Positions 36,153 to 45,512 of a stretch of DNA of 64,000 nt are shown piece by piece; within the stretch, counting starts at the first letter, position 1; each line of letters starts with the position of its first letter. Origin of the DNA: SSF14 sp037045585. GTDB taxonomy: Bacteria; Actinomycetota; Acidimicrobiia; Acidimicrobiales; Microtrichaceae. The notes under the pieces are model-generated. The model was not told where the DNA came from, made no database searches, and saw nothing but the letters and a program-made list of their open reading frames with translations. The position numbers and the translations under genes are program-made. The stretch is from the NCBI GenBank assembly GCA_037045585.1, contig JBAOIR010000089.1:3176-67175 (forward strand), given 5' to 3'.

Positions 36153-37541
36153 CTAGGCCTTGAGCAGTCGGCGGTACGCCGCCTTCAGGCACGTGAGGAG
36201 CCGGTCGGGTTCCTCGACGGCCACCGTGTCGACCACGAGGCCCATGTTCAGCTGGCCGCGGAACGACATCGTCGTGAGGTTGAACGCGGCACCGGCCAAC
36301 GGGCCCATCGGATAGTTGGACTCCATCAACGCGCCCGAGATGAAGGTGTCCATCGGGGCGGCTCGCAGGTTGGACGTCACGAAGTCGATGACGCCGGCGA
36401 ACCGGTAGCCGGTGCGGGCGACGATCGACGTCGGCAGGAGGTTGATGACACCCGCCAGGGCGTTCGCCGCGCTCATGGCCGGCTCGGCCTTGGTGCGAGC
36501 CAGGATCTCGTGGATCGCCGCAAGGAGGTCGGCAGGATCGGTCACATCGGCGGGGAGCAGGGACTGGCTGGGGGAGAAGACGTTGCCGCCGATGTTGCGA
36601 TCGGCGCGCTGGCTGATGGGCATGGCCATGCGCAGCTCGGTCGCCGGCCGACCGACCTGCCGGTGGTAGTCGCCCGCGGCGAGCGTGGCGCCGGCGACGA
36701 ACAGATCGTTGACCGACACGTTGTTGCGCTTCGCGGCGGCCTTCGCGTCGGCGAGTGGCACGTCGAGGGTGCGAAAGGCGCGCGACAACGAGCGTGAGGT
36801 CCACACCGGGCTGAGGGGGGCGTCGCCGACCTGCGCCTGGCGGAGCGTCGAGCGGGCCATCTCGAGCGCCGAGCTGCTCGTCCCGACGATCGACGTCGGG
36901 TGGACGACAGCGTCGATCGTGCCCTCGACCGTGCGACGCGCCACACCGAACTGGCGACGGGCGACGTGGGACACGGCGTCGCCGACCGAGCCGAGCAGCG
37001 AGGGATCGTGGTGGGGGACCGATGCGGCCTCGACGGCGGGGCGCTGGGGCGCGTCGCGCTCGAAGTCGATGAATTCGAGCGACAGGCGGAGTCCACCCTG
37101 GCCGTCGGTGATCGTGTGGTGGAGGCGCTGCACCATGGCCGCCTTGCCGCCGCGGAGTCCGTCGATCACCACGAACTCCCACAGGGGTCGGGTGCGGTCG
37201 AACGGGTCCATGAAGAGCGACGTCGCGAGCCGGTAGAGGTCGGCCCGCGTGCCCCTACCGCCCAGGGAGATGTGCTTGAGGTGGTGGTCGAGGTCGAAGT
37301 GGGGATCGATCTCCCACTTCGGCGGCGCCAGCCGCCCGAACACCGGGGCGACCCGCTGGCGGAGACGCGGGAAGACGATCGAGGCCCGCTCGAGGGTCGC
37401 CCGCATCCGCTCGAGGTCGGGGGCCCGGTCGAGGATCGACATGTTGGCGATGTTGCTCGACAGGCGCGGGTCCTTTTCGAGGTTCCACATCAGGGCCTCG
37501 AAGTCGGTCATGTGGCCGTCGTTGGAGCGATCGTCCGCCAT
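36153..37541 (-). CDS. Wax ester synthase/diacylglycerol acyltransferase (WS/DGAT)
   Basis: 462 residues. The catalytic HHxxxDG motif is HHTITDG at residues 141-147. NRWVNGG-type C-terminal blocks appear as RNIGGNVFSPSQSLL and SNLRAAPMDTFISG. The core starts with FEALMWNLEKDP, the family's opening. Esterifies diacylglycerol or fatty alcohol with acyl-CoA for storage lipid. An alternative ATG is ten codons downstream. A PAP2 phosphatase gene follows upstream on the same strand, consistent with lipid metabolism. Confidence 0.9.
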   Translation of the reverse strand: MADDRSNDGHMTDFEALMWNLEKDPRLSSNIANMSILDRAPDLERMRATLERASIVFPRLRQRVAPVFGRLAPPKWEIDPHFDLDHHLKHISLGGRGTRADLYRLATSLFMDPFDRTRPLWEFVVIDGLRGGKAAMVQRLHHTITDGQGGLRLSLEFIDFERDAPQRPAVEAASVPHHDPSLLGSVGDAVSHVARRQFGVARRTVEGTIDAVVHPTSIVGTSSSALEMARSTLRQAQVGDAPLSPVWTSRSLSRAFRTLDVPLADAKAAAKRNNVSVNDLFVAGATLAAGDYHRQVGRPATELRMAMPISQRADRNIGGNVFSPSQSLLPADVTDPADLLAAIHEILARTKAEPAMSAANALAGVINLLPTSIVARTGYRFAGVIDFVTSNLRAAPMDTFISGALMESNYPMGPLAGAAFNLTTMSFRGQLNMGLVVDTVAVEEPDRLLTCLKAAYRRLLKA

Positions 37542-37579
37542 CGGCTCAGGCTACCGGCCGGCGACTTGAGGGAGTGCCC

Positions 37580-38245
37580 TCAGGATGAGGTGGCGCGATG
37601 GTTGGGGAGGCGGGGCAGAACCCGCAGGGCGAGACGACCGAGGGCCCACCCGACCACGTAGCCGCCGACGACGTCGGACGGGTGGTGGATCTTGACGTGC
37701 ACCCGGCTCCACCCGATCGACACACCGAGCAGGTACCAGGCCCACCCGAAGCGGCTGCCCCGGTTGGAGATGAGCGTTGCCGCGAACACACCGGCGGAGG
37801 CGTGGCCACTCGGGAAGCTCGACGTCTTGGGCTGGCGCAACTTGAGGGGGCGCGCTGTGGCCGGGACGGGACGCACCCGGCGGAACAGCATCTTGACGGG
37901 ACCGTTGACGATGGCGGCCTCGATGCCGAGCGCGCTCGACAGCTCGACGGCGTCGGCGAACGTCTCGCCCGACACCGGGATGCGGGCCAGCGCGATGGCG
38001 TGCCACACCATGCCGTGGTCACCGACCTTGGACAGCCCGTAGAACACCCGGTCGGCGAGCGCGTTGCCCCGGAGGCGGTCGGCCCACCCGTCGATGGTCG
38101 CGTCGAAGGCCGCGATGCCGGGCCTGTCGATGAGGCCGGCGAAGGGGCCGAGCTTGGGGTCGGGCGCGGGGATACGACCGTCGGGGCCGACGGCGCCCGG
38201 CGGATGCTCGTCGAGCTCGACGTCGATGGGCGGGGTGTCGGTCAT
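37580..38245 (-). CDS. PAP2-family phosphatase
   Basis: 221 residues. The three phosphatase blocks are present: KMLFRRVRP (KxxxxxxRP), SSFPSGHASAG (PSGH), and SRVHVKIHHPSDVVGG (SRxxxxxHxxxD). Two or three membrane helices surround them. Acts on lipid phosphates or undecaprenyl-type substrates. ATG overlaps the stop of the RecB-like gene (ATGA), so the two are translationally coupled despite unrelated roles. Confidence 0.88.
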   Translation of the reverse strand: MTDTPPIDVELDEHPPGAVGPDGRIPAPDPKLGPFAGLIDRPGIAAFDATIDGWADRLRGNALADRVFYGLSKVGDHGMVWHAIALARIPVSGETFADAVELSSALGIEAAIVNGPVKMLFRRVRPVPATARPLKLRQPKTSSFPSGHASAGVFAATLISNRGSRFGWAWYLLGVSIGWSRVHVKIHHPSDVVGGYVVGWALGRLALRVLPRLPNHRATSS

Positions 38246-39083
38246 GCGGGTGCCGGCGTCGGAGTCGGCTCGGGGGAGGACACCAGGCTGATCAAGCGGG
38301 CCGCCTCGGGGTCGCCGCCGAACGCCGGGCAGTACTCCTTGAACGAGCACCAGTTGCAGAGCATCGACTGCTTGGGGCGGAAGTCCTCGTGGGCGCACGC
38401 TCGCTCGACCGCCGTCCAGATCGCCTGCACCCGCTTCTCGAGCCCGTTGATGGACTGCTCGGTGGGCGTCGCGATGATGATCTGCGGATTGGCGCCGAGA
38501 TAGATGAGCTGCACCTTGGCCGGACGACGACCGAAGAGCCGTTCGCACAGGAACGCGTAGAACTGCACCCCGCCGAGCCGCGACATCTCCTGCTTCTCCG
38601 ACGGCACCCGGCCGGTCTTGTAGTCGGTGACGATCAGCTCGCCGTCGGCGTCGAGATCGAGACGGTCGATGATGCCGCGGAGCAGCAGGTCGCCGACCTT
38701 GGCCGACAACATGAGCTCGATGCCGATCGGGTCGAACGCCGTGGGATCCTCCAGCTGGAAGTAGCGGTCGACCATGACCGCGGCGTCGGCCAGGAACTCG
38801 CCGGTCGCGAGCATCGTCGAGCTCGAGGCCGACGAACTCGGGGTTGGACGATGAACTCGTGCGTCGCCCGGGCGAGGCACTCGGTCGCCAGCTCGCGGGT
38901 GCGCTCGTGGGGCTTCGCGACGAACAACAGCTCGAGGGCGCGATGGACGAGGCTGCCCTTGACCGCCGGGGCGGACGGCGGCTCGGGCAACTTGTCGATC
39001 GCCGAGAACCGGAACGCGAGGGCGCAGTCCTTGAACGTCGACACCTTGGAGGGCGACAGGGACGTGGGGAGCGGGAAGCTCAT
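38242..39083 (-). CDS. RecB-family PD-(D/E)XK exonuclease with Fe-S-type cysteines
   Basis: About 280 residues. The opening LSPSKVSTFKDCALAFRFSA and VKGSLVHRALELLF begin the fold, then LIVTDYKTGR provides the catalytic Asp and Lys. The C-terminal SMLCNWCSFKEYCPAF, together with the first Cys, makes the AddB/Cas4-like four-Cys iron-sulfur set. Size suits a stand-alone nuclease as found in many actinobacteria. One indel near 38848. Processes DNA ends; pathway unknown. Confidence 0.85.
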
Positions 39084-39112
39084 GTGTTGATCGTACGCGT
39101 CACGTCTGACAG

Positions 39113-39979
39113 TCAGGCGCCATCGAACGCCGCGACGACGGACGCCGCCATGCGGTCGGGCGCCTGCATGGGCCCGAAGTGGCCGAGATCGGGATGCGAC
39201 TCGAGGCGTCCGGCGGGAAGGCGTTCGGCCACCTGACCGGCGAACAGCGCCGGGCCGGGGATCGAGGTGTCGCCGACGACGATCGTGACGGGAGCCCCGA
39301 CCTCGGCGAGATGGCACCAAGCCGAGTGCCGGCCACCCATGCGGTACACCTGCGCCTCGACCGCGGGCTCACATGCGAGACGGACCCCGCCGGCAGGAGC
39401 GTCGGGGGCGGGATCGTCGACCAGGCCACGCTCGAGGTAGCCGTCGAGCGCCCGGGGGTCGAAGACGTCCATCGGGGGCTTCGACGCATAGTTGTCGAAC
39501 GCCGCCTGACGCGACGGGAACGTCGCCCGCCGTCGAGCGGCGCCGTCGGCGAGGTGGTTGTCCGGGATCCCGGTCGGGCGGGGGCTGGGGGACGTCGCTC
39601 GGGAACACCACGGGTTCGTAGGCCCAGAGGCCGGCGAACGTCCCGGGTCGGCGCTCCTCGGCGAGCAACAGCGAGGCCCCCCCCATGGAGTGGCCGACGC
39701 CGAACCACGGCCCGTCGCCCCCGAGGTCGTCGACCACGGCGAGCACGTCGTCGGCGGTGCCGGACCAATCGAACGTGGCAGGAGGGTGCTCGACCGGCCG
39801 TGGCCCCGCACGTCGAGGGCCCAGCAGTCGAACCGCTCCGACAGCACCTCGGCCATCGGCCGCCAGACCGTGGCGCAGAATCCCGTCGCGTGGACGAACA
39901 GCAGGCTAGGGCCGGCATCGGGGCCGCCGAGGCGCAGGTAGTCGACGGCAACGCCGTCGGCGAAGCAGGTGGTGGGCAC
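39113..39979 (-). CDS. Alpha/beta-fold hydrolase
   Basis: About 288 residues. Oxyanion-side LLFVHATGFCATVWRPMA, WALDVRGHGRSS, and the nucleophile elbow FGVGHSMGGASLL are present, then VTIVVGDTSIPG and the catalytic His in SHPDLGHFGPMQ. Two indels (near 39780 and 39560) split the gene, with the elbow in the middle frame. Substrate unknown; ester or thioester hydrolase is the usual role. Confidence 0.82.
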   Translation of the reverse strand: MPTTCFADGVAVDYLRLGGPDAGPSLLFVHATGFCATVWRPMAEVLSERFDCWALDVRGHGRSSTLLPRSIGPAPPTTCSPWSTTSGATGRGSASATPWGGPRCCSPRSADPGRSPASGPTNPWCSRATSPSPRPTGIPDNHLADGAARRRATFPSRQAAFDNYASKPPMDVFDPRALDGYLERGLVDDPAPDAPAGGVRLACEPAVEAQVYRMGGRHSAWCHLAEVGAPVTIVVGDTSIPGPALFAGQVAERLPAGRLESHPDLGHFGPMQAPDRMAASVVAAFDGA

Positions 39980-40005
39980 GGCGCCACCCTATTGGAGGCG
40001 CCCGG

Positions 40006-40408
40006 TCAGCGCAGCACGGGGTACCGCAGCGCCCGCAAGCGCTCGAGCGTCTCCGGGTCGATCCGGTCCGGGCCCGACGCCACCGTGTGGGCGACCAGGT
40101 CGTGGGGCACGATCAGGCAGGGCTGATCGGGGTCGAACCGCACGTCGTGGGTCGCGCACATCGCGTCGATGAACGGGACCCACACGAGTTCGTCGGAGAG
40201 CTGGAGCCGGACCGCATCGGCGACGGGCTGCGGCCCGCAGCGACGCCTCGGCGAGATCACCCTCGTCCTCGGTCACGACGAACAGCCCGCAACGCCCGAC
40301 GACGAGCCATGCCTCGTCGAGCACGAACACCTTCATCCCCGCGGGGAGCGCACCGAGCGTGTCGGCGAGGGTGGTCGGGGTCACCCGCTGTGACCGGAAC
40401 ATCCTCAC
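40006..40408 (-). CDS. Conserved-type protein, function unknown
   Basis: About 134 residues after joining two frames at an indel near 40244. N-terminal RSQRVTPTTLADTLGALPAG, then FVLDEAWLVVGRCGLFVVTE, and a C-terminal half with LVWVPFIDAMCATHD and CLIVPHDLVAHTVA. The mix of strands and a hydrophobic core looks like a small globular nuclease- or sensor-like fold, but I see no motif. No signal peptide. Confidence 0.55.
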
Positions 40409-40448
40409 TCCATCGGCAGATCGGTCGAGGTTGTGAAGAAATGCCCGG

Positions 40449-41915
40449 CTAGCGGGACTTGAGCACGAGCGCCGTAGCCGGGGACTCGAGCGTGACGACC
40501 TGGGACTCGGAGGTGATCAGCCCCGACAGGAGGCTGCCACCGTCGCTCGCCGGGCTCGTGATGCCGAGCCGCGCCCATCGGGCCCGGGCCTTGGGGTTCG
40601 CGACGCCCTCGACCGCCATCGCCGAATCCCAGCACGTGGTGTCGGAGATGATCCAGCCGTAGTCGTGGAGTGCCACGGCGAAGATGCGGGCCGTCGAGCG
40701 CTTGGCGCCGGTGTAGCCCTTGGTGTCGAGCCAGGCGTCGATCTGGGCGTCGGTCATGTCGAGGGCGAAGCGCATGCCCTCGGGGACGGTCTTGGCCCGG
40801 TCGGTCGGGGTGTTCTGCTGCGCCACCGAGCCGCACTCGCCGGCGGGACCGTTCCACCACTCGAGCCGGGTCGCCGGTGCGACGGCGTACCCGCAGTCGA
40901 CCCCGGGGGTGCCGCCGCCCGAGGTCGGGCAGGCCGGGCCGAACATGGTGCCGTAGGTCTCCATGTTGAGCGCGTGGTTGATGGAGCCCTTCTCGACCTC
41001 GTCGAGCGTGGGGAGCAACGCCATCGCCTGGATGGCGCCCATGCCCCGCCCGGCCTCCTTCGAGTAGCCGCTCGAGGTGATGGCGTTCGAGACCGAACCG
41101 TCGACGTCCCTGCCGATGCCCGCCGACCACACGCACAGGTCGATCCCCGCTCGCCAGCCGGCGAGCAGGTTCTCGAGCGTGAAGCACGACGTCCAGTTCA
41201 CCTTCTGGACGCCCCACAGGCCCCACTCGGTGCCCGTGGTCGGATCGACGATGACCATCTCCAGGTCGTTTCCCGGTGCGGGCTCCCAGTTCGGGTTCCA
41301 CGGGATCGTGTTGTTGTTACCGAGCTCCACCCCGTAGGCCCAGCCCGCGCCGAAGACCTTGATCGTCGTGGTGGCGTCCTCCGTCGAATACACGGGCGTG
41401 GAGTAGGCGTCGAACGACACCGAGATGTGGCCGCGTTTGGAGGCGTCGGTCCGGCCGGGGTAGTTGGCGTAGCGGAACCACTTCGGGTTGACCAGGTCGC
41501 CGAGTCGGACGCGGACGCCGAGGCACGCGGCCGGGCGGTTGAACGTGGTCGAGGTGGCGTACCGGGCCGGGTTGGAACGGGCCTGAGTCGACGAGTCGCT
41601 GCGCACAACGAACCCGACCGCGGCGGTCGAGGTCGTCGGCGCCACCGTGGGCGGCGTCGTCGTGGGAGCGCCCGTGGTGGGCGGGCCCGTGGGCGTCGGG
41701 GCCGCCGTGGGCGGCAGTCGTGTGGTGGGCGGTTGCGGTGGTCGTCGGCTTCGTGGTCGCTCGCGGGCCGGCGCCGAGCGTCGGCGGTCACGCCGTCGGC
41801 GCCTTCGACGTCGGTGTCTGCCGGACGCGACCCCGGAGCAGCTCGCGAGCACACTGCCGAGCAGAAGGGTGGCACACAGGAGCGCGACGGGTCGCGCCGT
41901 TCGTGAAGGAGCCAT
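40449..41915 (-). CDS. Secreted lipoprotein with Thr/Pro linker and unknown beta-rich domain
   Basis: 488 residues. The signal peptide ends in lipobox SVLASC. A low-complexity linker follows; its Arg-rich first part (to ~residue 50) looks misframed, because another frame gives a Thr/Pro-rich linker. The ~380-residue domain contains ISVSFDAYSTPVYS, KVFGAGWAYGVELGNNNTIP, a turn GGTPGVDCGYAVAPATRLEW and ARIFAVALHDYGWIISDTTC. That ending resembles a family of secreted actinobacterial proteins without known activity. Preceded by AGAGGA. It begins the cell-surface block. Confidence 0.65.
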   Translation of the reverse strand: MAPSRTARPVALLCATLLLGSVLASCSGVASGRHRRRRRRRRDRRRSAPARERPRSRRPPQPPTTRLPPTAAPTPTGPPTTGAPTTTPPTVAPTTSTAAVGFVVRSDSSTQARSNPARYATSTTFNRPAACLGVRVRLGDLVNPKWFRYANYPGRTDASKRGHISVSFDAYSTPVYSTEDATTTIKVFGAGWAYGVELGNNNTIPWNPNWEPAPGNDLEMVIVDPTTGTEWGLWGVQKVNWTSCFTLENLLAGWRAGIDLCVWSAGIGRDVDGSVSNAITSSGYSKEAGRGMGAIQAMALLPTLDEVEKGSINHALNMETYGTMFGPACPTSGGGTPGVDCGYAVAPATRLEWWNGPAGECGSVAQQNTPTDRAKTVPEGMRFALDMTDAQIDAWLDTKGYTGAKRSTARIFAVALHDYGWIISDTTCWDSAMAVEGVANPKARARWARLGITSPASDGGSLLSGLITSESQVVTLESPATALVLKSR

Positions 41916-41935
41916 CGGGTTCCGTTCCTCTTCAG

Positions 41936-41964
41936 GTGACGGAATCCCCAGCGGCTTCCGTCAC
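41936..41964. promoter_or_regulatory. Inverted repeat upstream of secreted lipoprotein
   Basis: GTGACGGAA-N11-TTCCGTCAC, a perfect 9-bp inverted repeat 21 bases upstream of the lipoprotein start and 100 bases after the SGNH gene. Could be an operator or an intra-operon terminator. Confidence 0.45.
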
Positions 41965-42063
41965 GTGAGGTGTCGGGCCGATCGACGTGGACCTTGAATT
42001 CGTTGTTCGGCCGGGCATCGGGGGCCGATCCCCCCGGGAGCGCGGCCCGGTGCGCGACGGGCG

Positions 42064-42751
42064 TCAGTGTCGGAACGCGTTGATGCAGTCGGCGAGGGCC
42101 TGCTCGCCGGCGTTGTTGAGGTGCAGGTCGAGCGGCCCCAGCGACAGGCCCGGTGTCAGGTACCCGGCGGCGTTCGACATCCGCGGTGAGCAGTCGAGGT
42201 AGCGAGTTCCGTACCGTTGGGCCAGGGCTGTGTTGAAGGCCCGTCGGTCGGCCTCGCGGTTCGAGATCGTGGCGGTCTGGGGGAGCGGTACCACGCCGAC
42301 CCACGTGACCTTGGCGCCGATGCGCTGCGGCGTAGTTGGCGAACTCGGTGACCCCGGCGAGCATCTGGGTGACCGAACGGCCACCGGTGAGGTCGTTGAT
42401 GCCGGCCATCACCACGTACTCGCGGACCGGACTGGAACCGATGACCGCCGCGGCGCGCTGCAGGATCGTCTGGCCCGTGTAGCTGCCGGCGAGGGTCCAT
42501 CCGGCGCCGTACATGTCGTCGCCGCCGTTGCCGACGTCGGCGCCGATCCGCTCGCTCCAGGGCAGACCACGGGCCGGTTCGTTGCTGTTGGCGGCCTGGG
42601 AGTCGCCGAGCGCCCACACCGTCAGGTTGGTCTCCGGGCAGCGTCGTGGTGGAGGCGTCCGTCGACGGCGGCTCGGGGCAACCGGTCGCGAGCACGCCAG
42701 CACCGCCCGAGCAACCAGATCCGTCCGCGCACGTCACTTCTCCCTCGACAT
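42064..42751 (-). CDS. SGNH/GDSL hydrolase, probable lipoprotein
   Basis: About 228 residues after joining frames (indels near 42640 and 42330). Block I VWALGDSQAANSNEP carries the nucleophile Ser, AGINDLTGG is block III, and DLHLNNAGEQALADC supplies the Asp-His pair. The N-terminus reads toward a lipobox (VLATGC) with a Pro/Thr linker (PEPPSTDASTTTLP). The ATG at 42751 has GGGAG upstream. It probably adds or removes acyl groups on surface glycans, divergent from three OafA-type acyltransferases. Confidence 0.72.
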
Positions 42752-42902
42752 CGACCGCTCCCGCCAGGAACTGCGACACTCTACTCCGATCCCCGAACAA
42801 TCCCCCCTCAGGTGACGATTCTCGGCGATGAAACGTCGCTCATCGGCTGCCCGAGCACGTACGCTGACCTCTCCGGGAACCGGGGTGGAAACGAGGGTTG
42901 GT

Positions 42903-44156
42903 GTGCCGCAAGTGATCGAACACGGGGTGGGTCTCGAAGGCCCCGCGCCTGCGCCACGTCGCCCCGTTCGACGGCATCCGTGGGTTCGGTGTCATCGGTG
43001 TGATGGCGGGACACGCCCTGCCGTTCGCAACCCTGTCGTTCTCGGCGATCGTCGACGTGTTCTTCGTGATCTCGGGCTTCCTGATCACGACGCTCTTGCT
43101 GCAGGAGCACCGCGACACCGGCGGCGTCGACGTCCGGAAGTTCTACGCCCGTCGTCTCCTCCGGTTGTTGCCGGCGCTCTACGTGATGTTGGCGGGCAGC
43201 GTCGTGGTCGGTGTGCTGGTCAAGTTGATGGGCCACAACACACCGGTGCAGACGCTGAGTGCCCTCGCCAAGGAGGTCGTGGCCTCGCGTTCTGTACGTG
43301 CACAACATCGTGTACCCGGCCAACGACGGTCCGTGGATCGACCACCTCTGGACGCTGTCGATCGAGGAGCAGTTCTACCTCGCCATCGGGGTCGTGGCGC
43401 TCATCTTCATCGTCAAGGGCCGAATCCGGACGGTCACCGCGCTGCTGGTGGGGCTGCTCGCCGCGGTGCAGCTCTCCCGCCTGTTCGTCGTCGCCGGCCC
43501 CCTCAAGGCGGTCGCCGGTGCCGTGTGGCTCCAGCGCCCCGACTCGCTGATGGTCGGCATGATCGGCGCCATCGTCTCGGCGCACATCCCCGACCCGATG
43601 TGCCGGAACGGACGAAGCGCACCCTCGGCGCGCTCGGCTACGTCGCCATCCCGGTCCTCTTCTTCTCGGTGTGGGCGTCCACGGGCCTCATGCGCACGCT
43701 CGGGTGGAACCATCAGTACGTCCCCGACGACCTCCGGGCGCTCCTGGCGACGCCGGTCACGCGTCCGACGGACTTCTACTGGTTCCAGTGGGGCAACACC
43801 GCGGCCTCGTGGTCGATGATGACGATCACGCTCTGCGCCTTCCGGCTCCCCGAGTGGTTCCCGAACCGGTTCCTCTCGATCAAAGCGTGCGTGTGGACCG
43901 GTGGGCTCCTCTCGTACAGCCTCTATCTCTGGCACGTCCCGATCCAGGAGCTCATCGCCGCCCTCCTCGGGCTCGAACGCGACGGCCTCGGCGGGTCGGT
44001 CCCGCGGTTCGTGTGGGTTGCCTCGCCATCACGGTGCCGTTCCTCGTTGCGTACCCGAGCTACAAGTTCGTCGAGACACGGGCGATGAAGATCAAGAACC
44101 GCTTCTCGGTCACCGGCGACGCCCGGCACGCCGCGGCACCGGCCGAAGGCGGCTGA
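42903..44156 (+). CDS. Acyltransferase 3 family membrane protein, paralogue 1
   Basis: About 417 residues, OafA/YrhL-type integral-membrane O-acyltransferase with about ten helices. APFDGIRGFGVIGVMAGHAL holds the conserved RGxxxxxVxxxH, FFVISGFLITTLLLQEH and ARRLLRLLPALYVM follow, then DHLWTLSIEEQFYLAIG. The terminal helix ends PSYKFVETRAMKIK. Indels near 42930, 43290, 43600 and 44025 break the frame. The GTG start at 42903 has GAGGG upstream. The stop overlaps the ATG of paralogue 2 (TGATG). Confidence 0.82.
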
Positions 44157-45512
44157 TGGCGGCGACGACGGGCGCCGCTTCGCCCGTGGGGTCTCCAGAG
44201 GCACCCAAGATGGGGTTCGTCGGCTTCTTCGACGGGTCTGCGTGGCGTCGGGGTCGGCGATGGTGCTCATCGGACACGCGCTGTTCGAGTACCTCGAGTC
44301 GTGGGTGACGATCGTCGACACCTTTTCGTGATCAGCGGGTTCCTGATCACCACGTTCCTCCTCCAGGAGTCCCGTTCGACCGGTTCGATCAGCCTCCGCA
44401 AGTTCTTCAGCCGGCGCGCCATCCGCCTGCTGCCGACGGTGTGGTTGTTCGTCACCGTCTGGCTCGTGATCGGCGCCATCGGCCAGGCCGTCGGCATCAA
44501 GGGCCTGACCTTCGTCGAGGTGTTGAAGGACGGCGCCGCCGCGGTCACCTACGTGTACCACGTGTTCTTCCCCAACGGCCTCTACATGATCCATCCCGGC
44601 CAGCAGGACAAGCGCACGATGTGGCACCTGTGGACGCTGTCGGTCGAGGAGCACTTCTACCTCGTGATCCCCGGCCTCGTGTTGTGGTGCATCCGGCGCA
44701 ACTGGATCAAGGCGCTGGGTTGGGGCATGGGCTGGGTGCCGTCGCCATCGGTGTCGCCCGCCTGCTCGCGTACACCGGTCCGGCGATGTCAGCCGGTACG
44801 CCGTCGGGCATTCGTCTCGCCTTCCTGCAACGGCCCGACGCCCTCATGCTCGGCGTCGCGGTCGCGATCCTCAACGCGCACTTCACCGACGAGTCGTTGG
44901 CCCGGTATCGCCGCCCGGTGGTCATCGCCGGTTGGGTCGGGTTCGCGCCATGTGGTTCGGCGCGCTCAACCTGTCGATCGGCATCATCGAGAAGATCGGC
45001 CTGCCGTTCTTCGAGTACCTGCCGAACAACCCCGCCGAGGCCACCCACGAGGCGATGACGCACCACTGGTACTGGTACCGGTTCGGGCACAGCCTGGGTG
45101 CGATCGGGTTCGCGTCGCTGATGTTCTCGCTGTACCGGTTCCCCGGCAACTGGCTCGACCGGTTGATGTCGTGGGAACCGTTCCGCTGGGTCGGCCGCCT
45201 GTCCTACACCCTCTACGTGTGGCACGCCTTGCCCTATGTCGTGATACTGGCCCTGACTGACGGCGACGACGCCACGCCGACGATGAAGTTGTTGCGCACC
45301 CCGGTGCTGATCCTGGCGGCGTTCGCCGTGTCGATGCCCGTGTACTACAAGGTGGAGCTCAAGGTGATGGCGATGAAGCTGCGCTTCGCGTCCGAGAAGG
45401 AGACCCTCGACCTCCGGACCGGCAAGATGGTCGACACGCCCGGCAGTGGCAGCCCGACCCGCGACGGGGCCGGCGACGGCGATGGTGGCGGCAGGGAGCG
45501 GACCGCACGTGA
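44156..45512 (+). CDS. Acyltransferase 3 family membrane protein, paralogue 2
   Basis: About 450 residues. Same layout as the neighbours: MGFVGFFDG, FVISGFLITTFLLQES, SRRAIRLLPTVWLF, HLWTLSVEEHFYLVIP, LQRPDALMLGVAVAI, and a tail KVMAMKLRFASEKETLDLRT. Indels near 44235, 44325, 44730 and 44945. The C-terminus is placed at a TGA overlapping the GTG start of paralogue 3 (GTGA); this needs a further shift after 45420 and is uncertain. Expected to acylate a surface polysaccharide or glycolipid using an acyl-CoA-derived donor. Confidence 0.8.

Noticed and set aside
40449..41915. Arg-rich segment after the lipobox as a real RNA-binding tail
   Set aside because: An alternative frame of the same bases gives the Thr/Pro-rich linker expected at that position, so local indels are likely.
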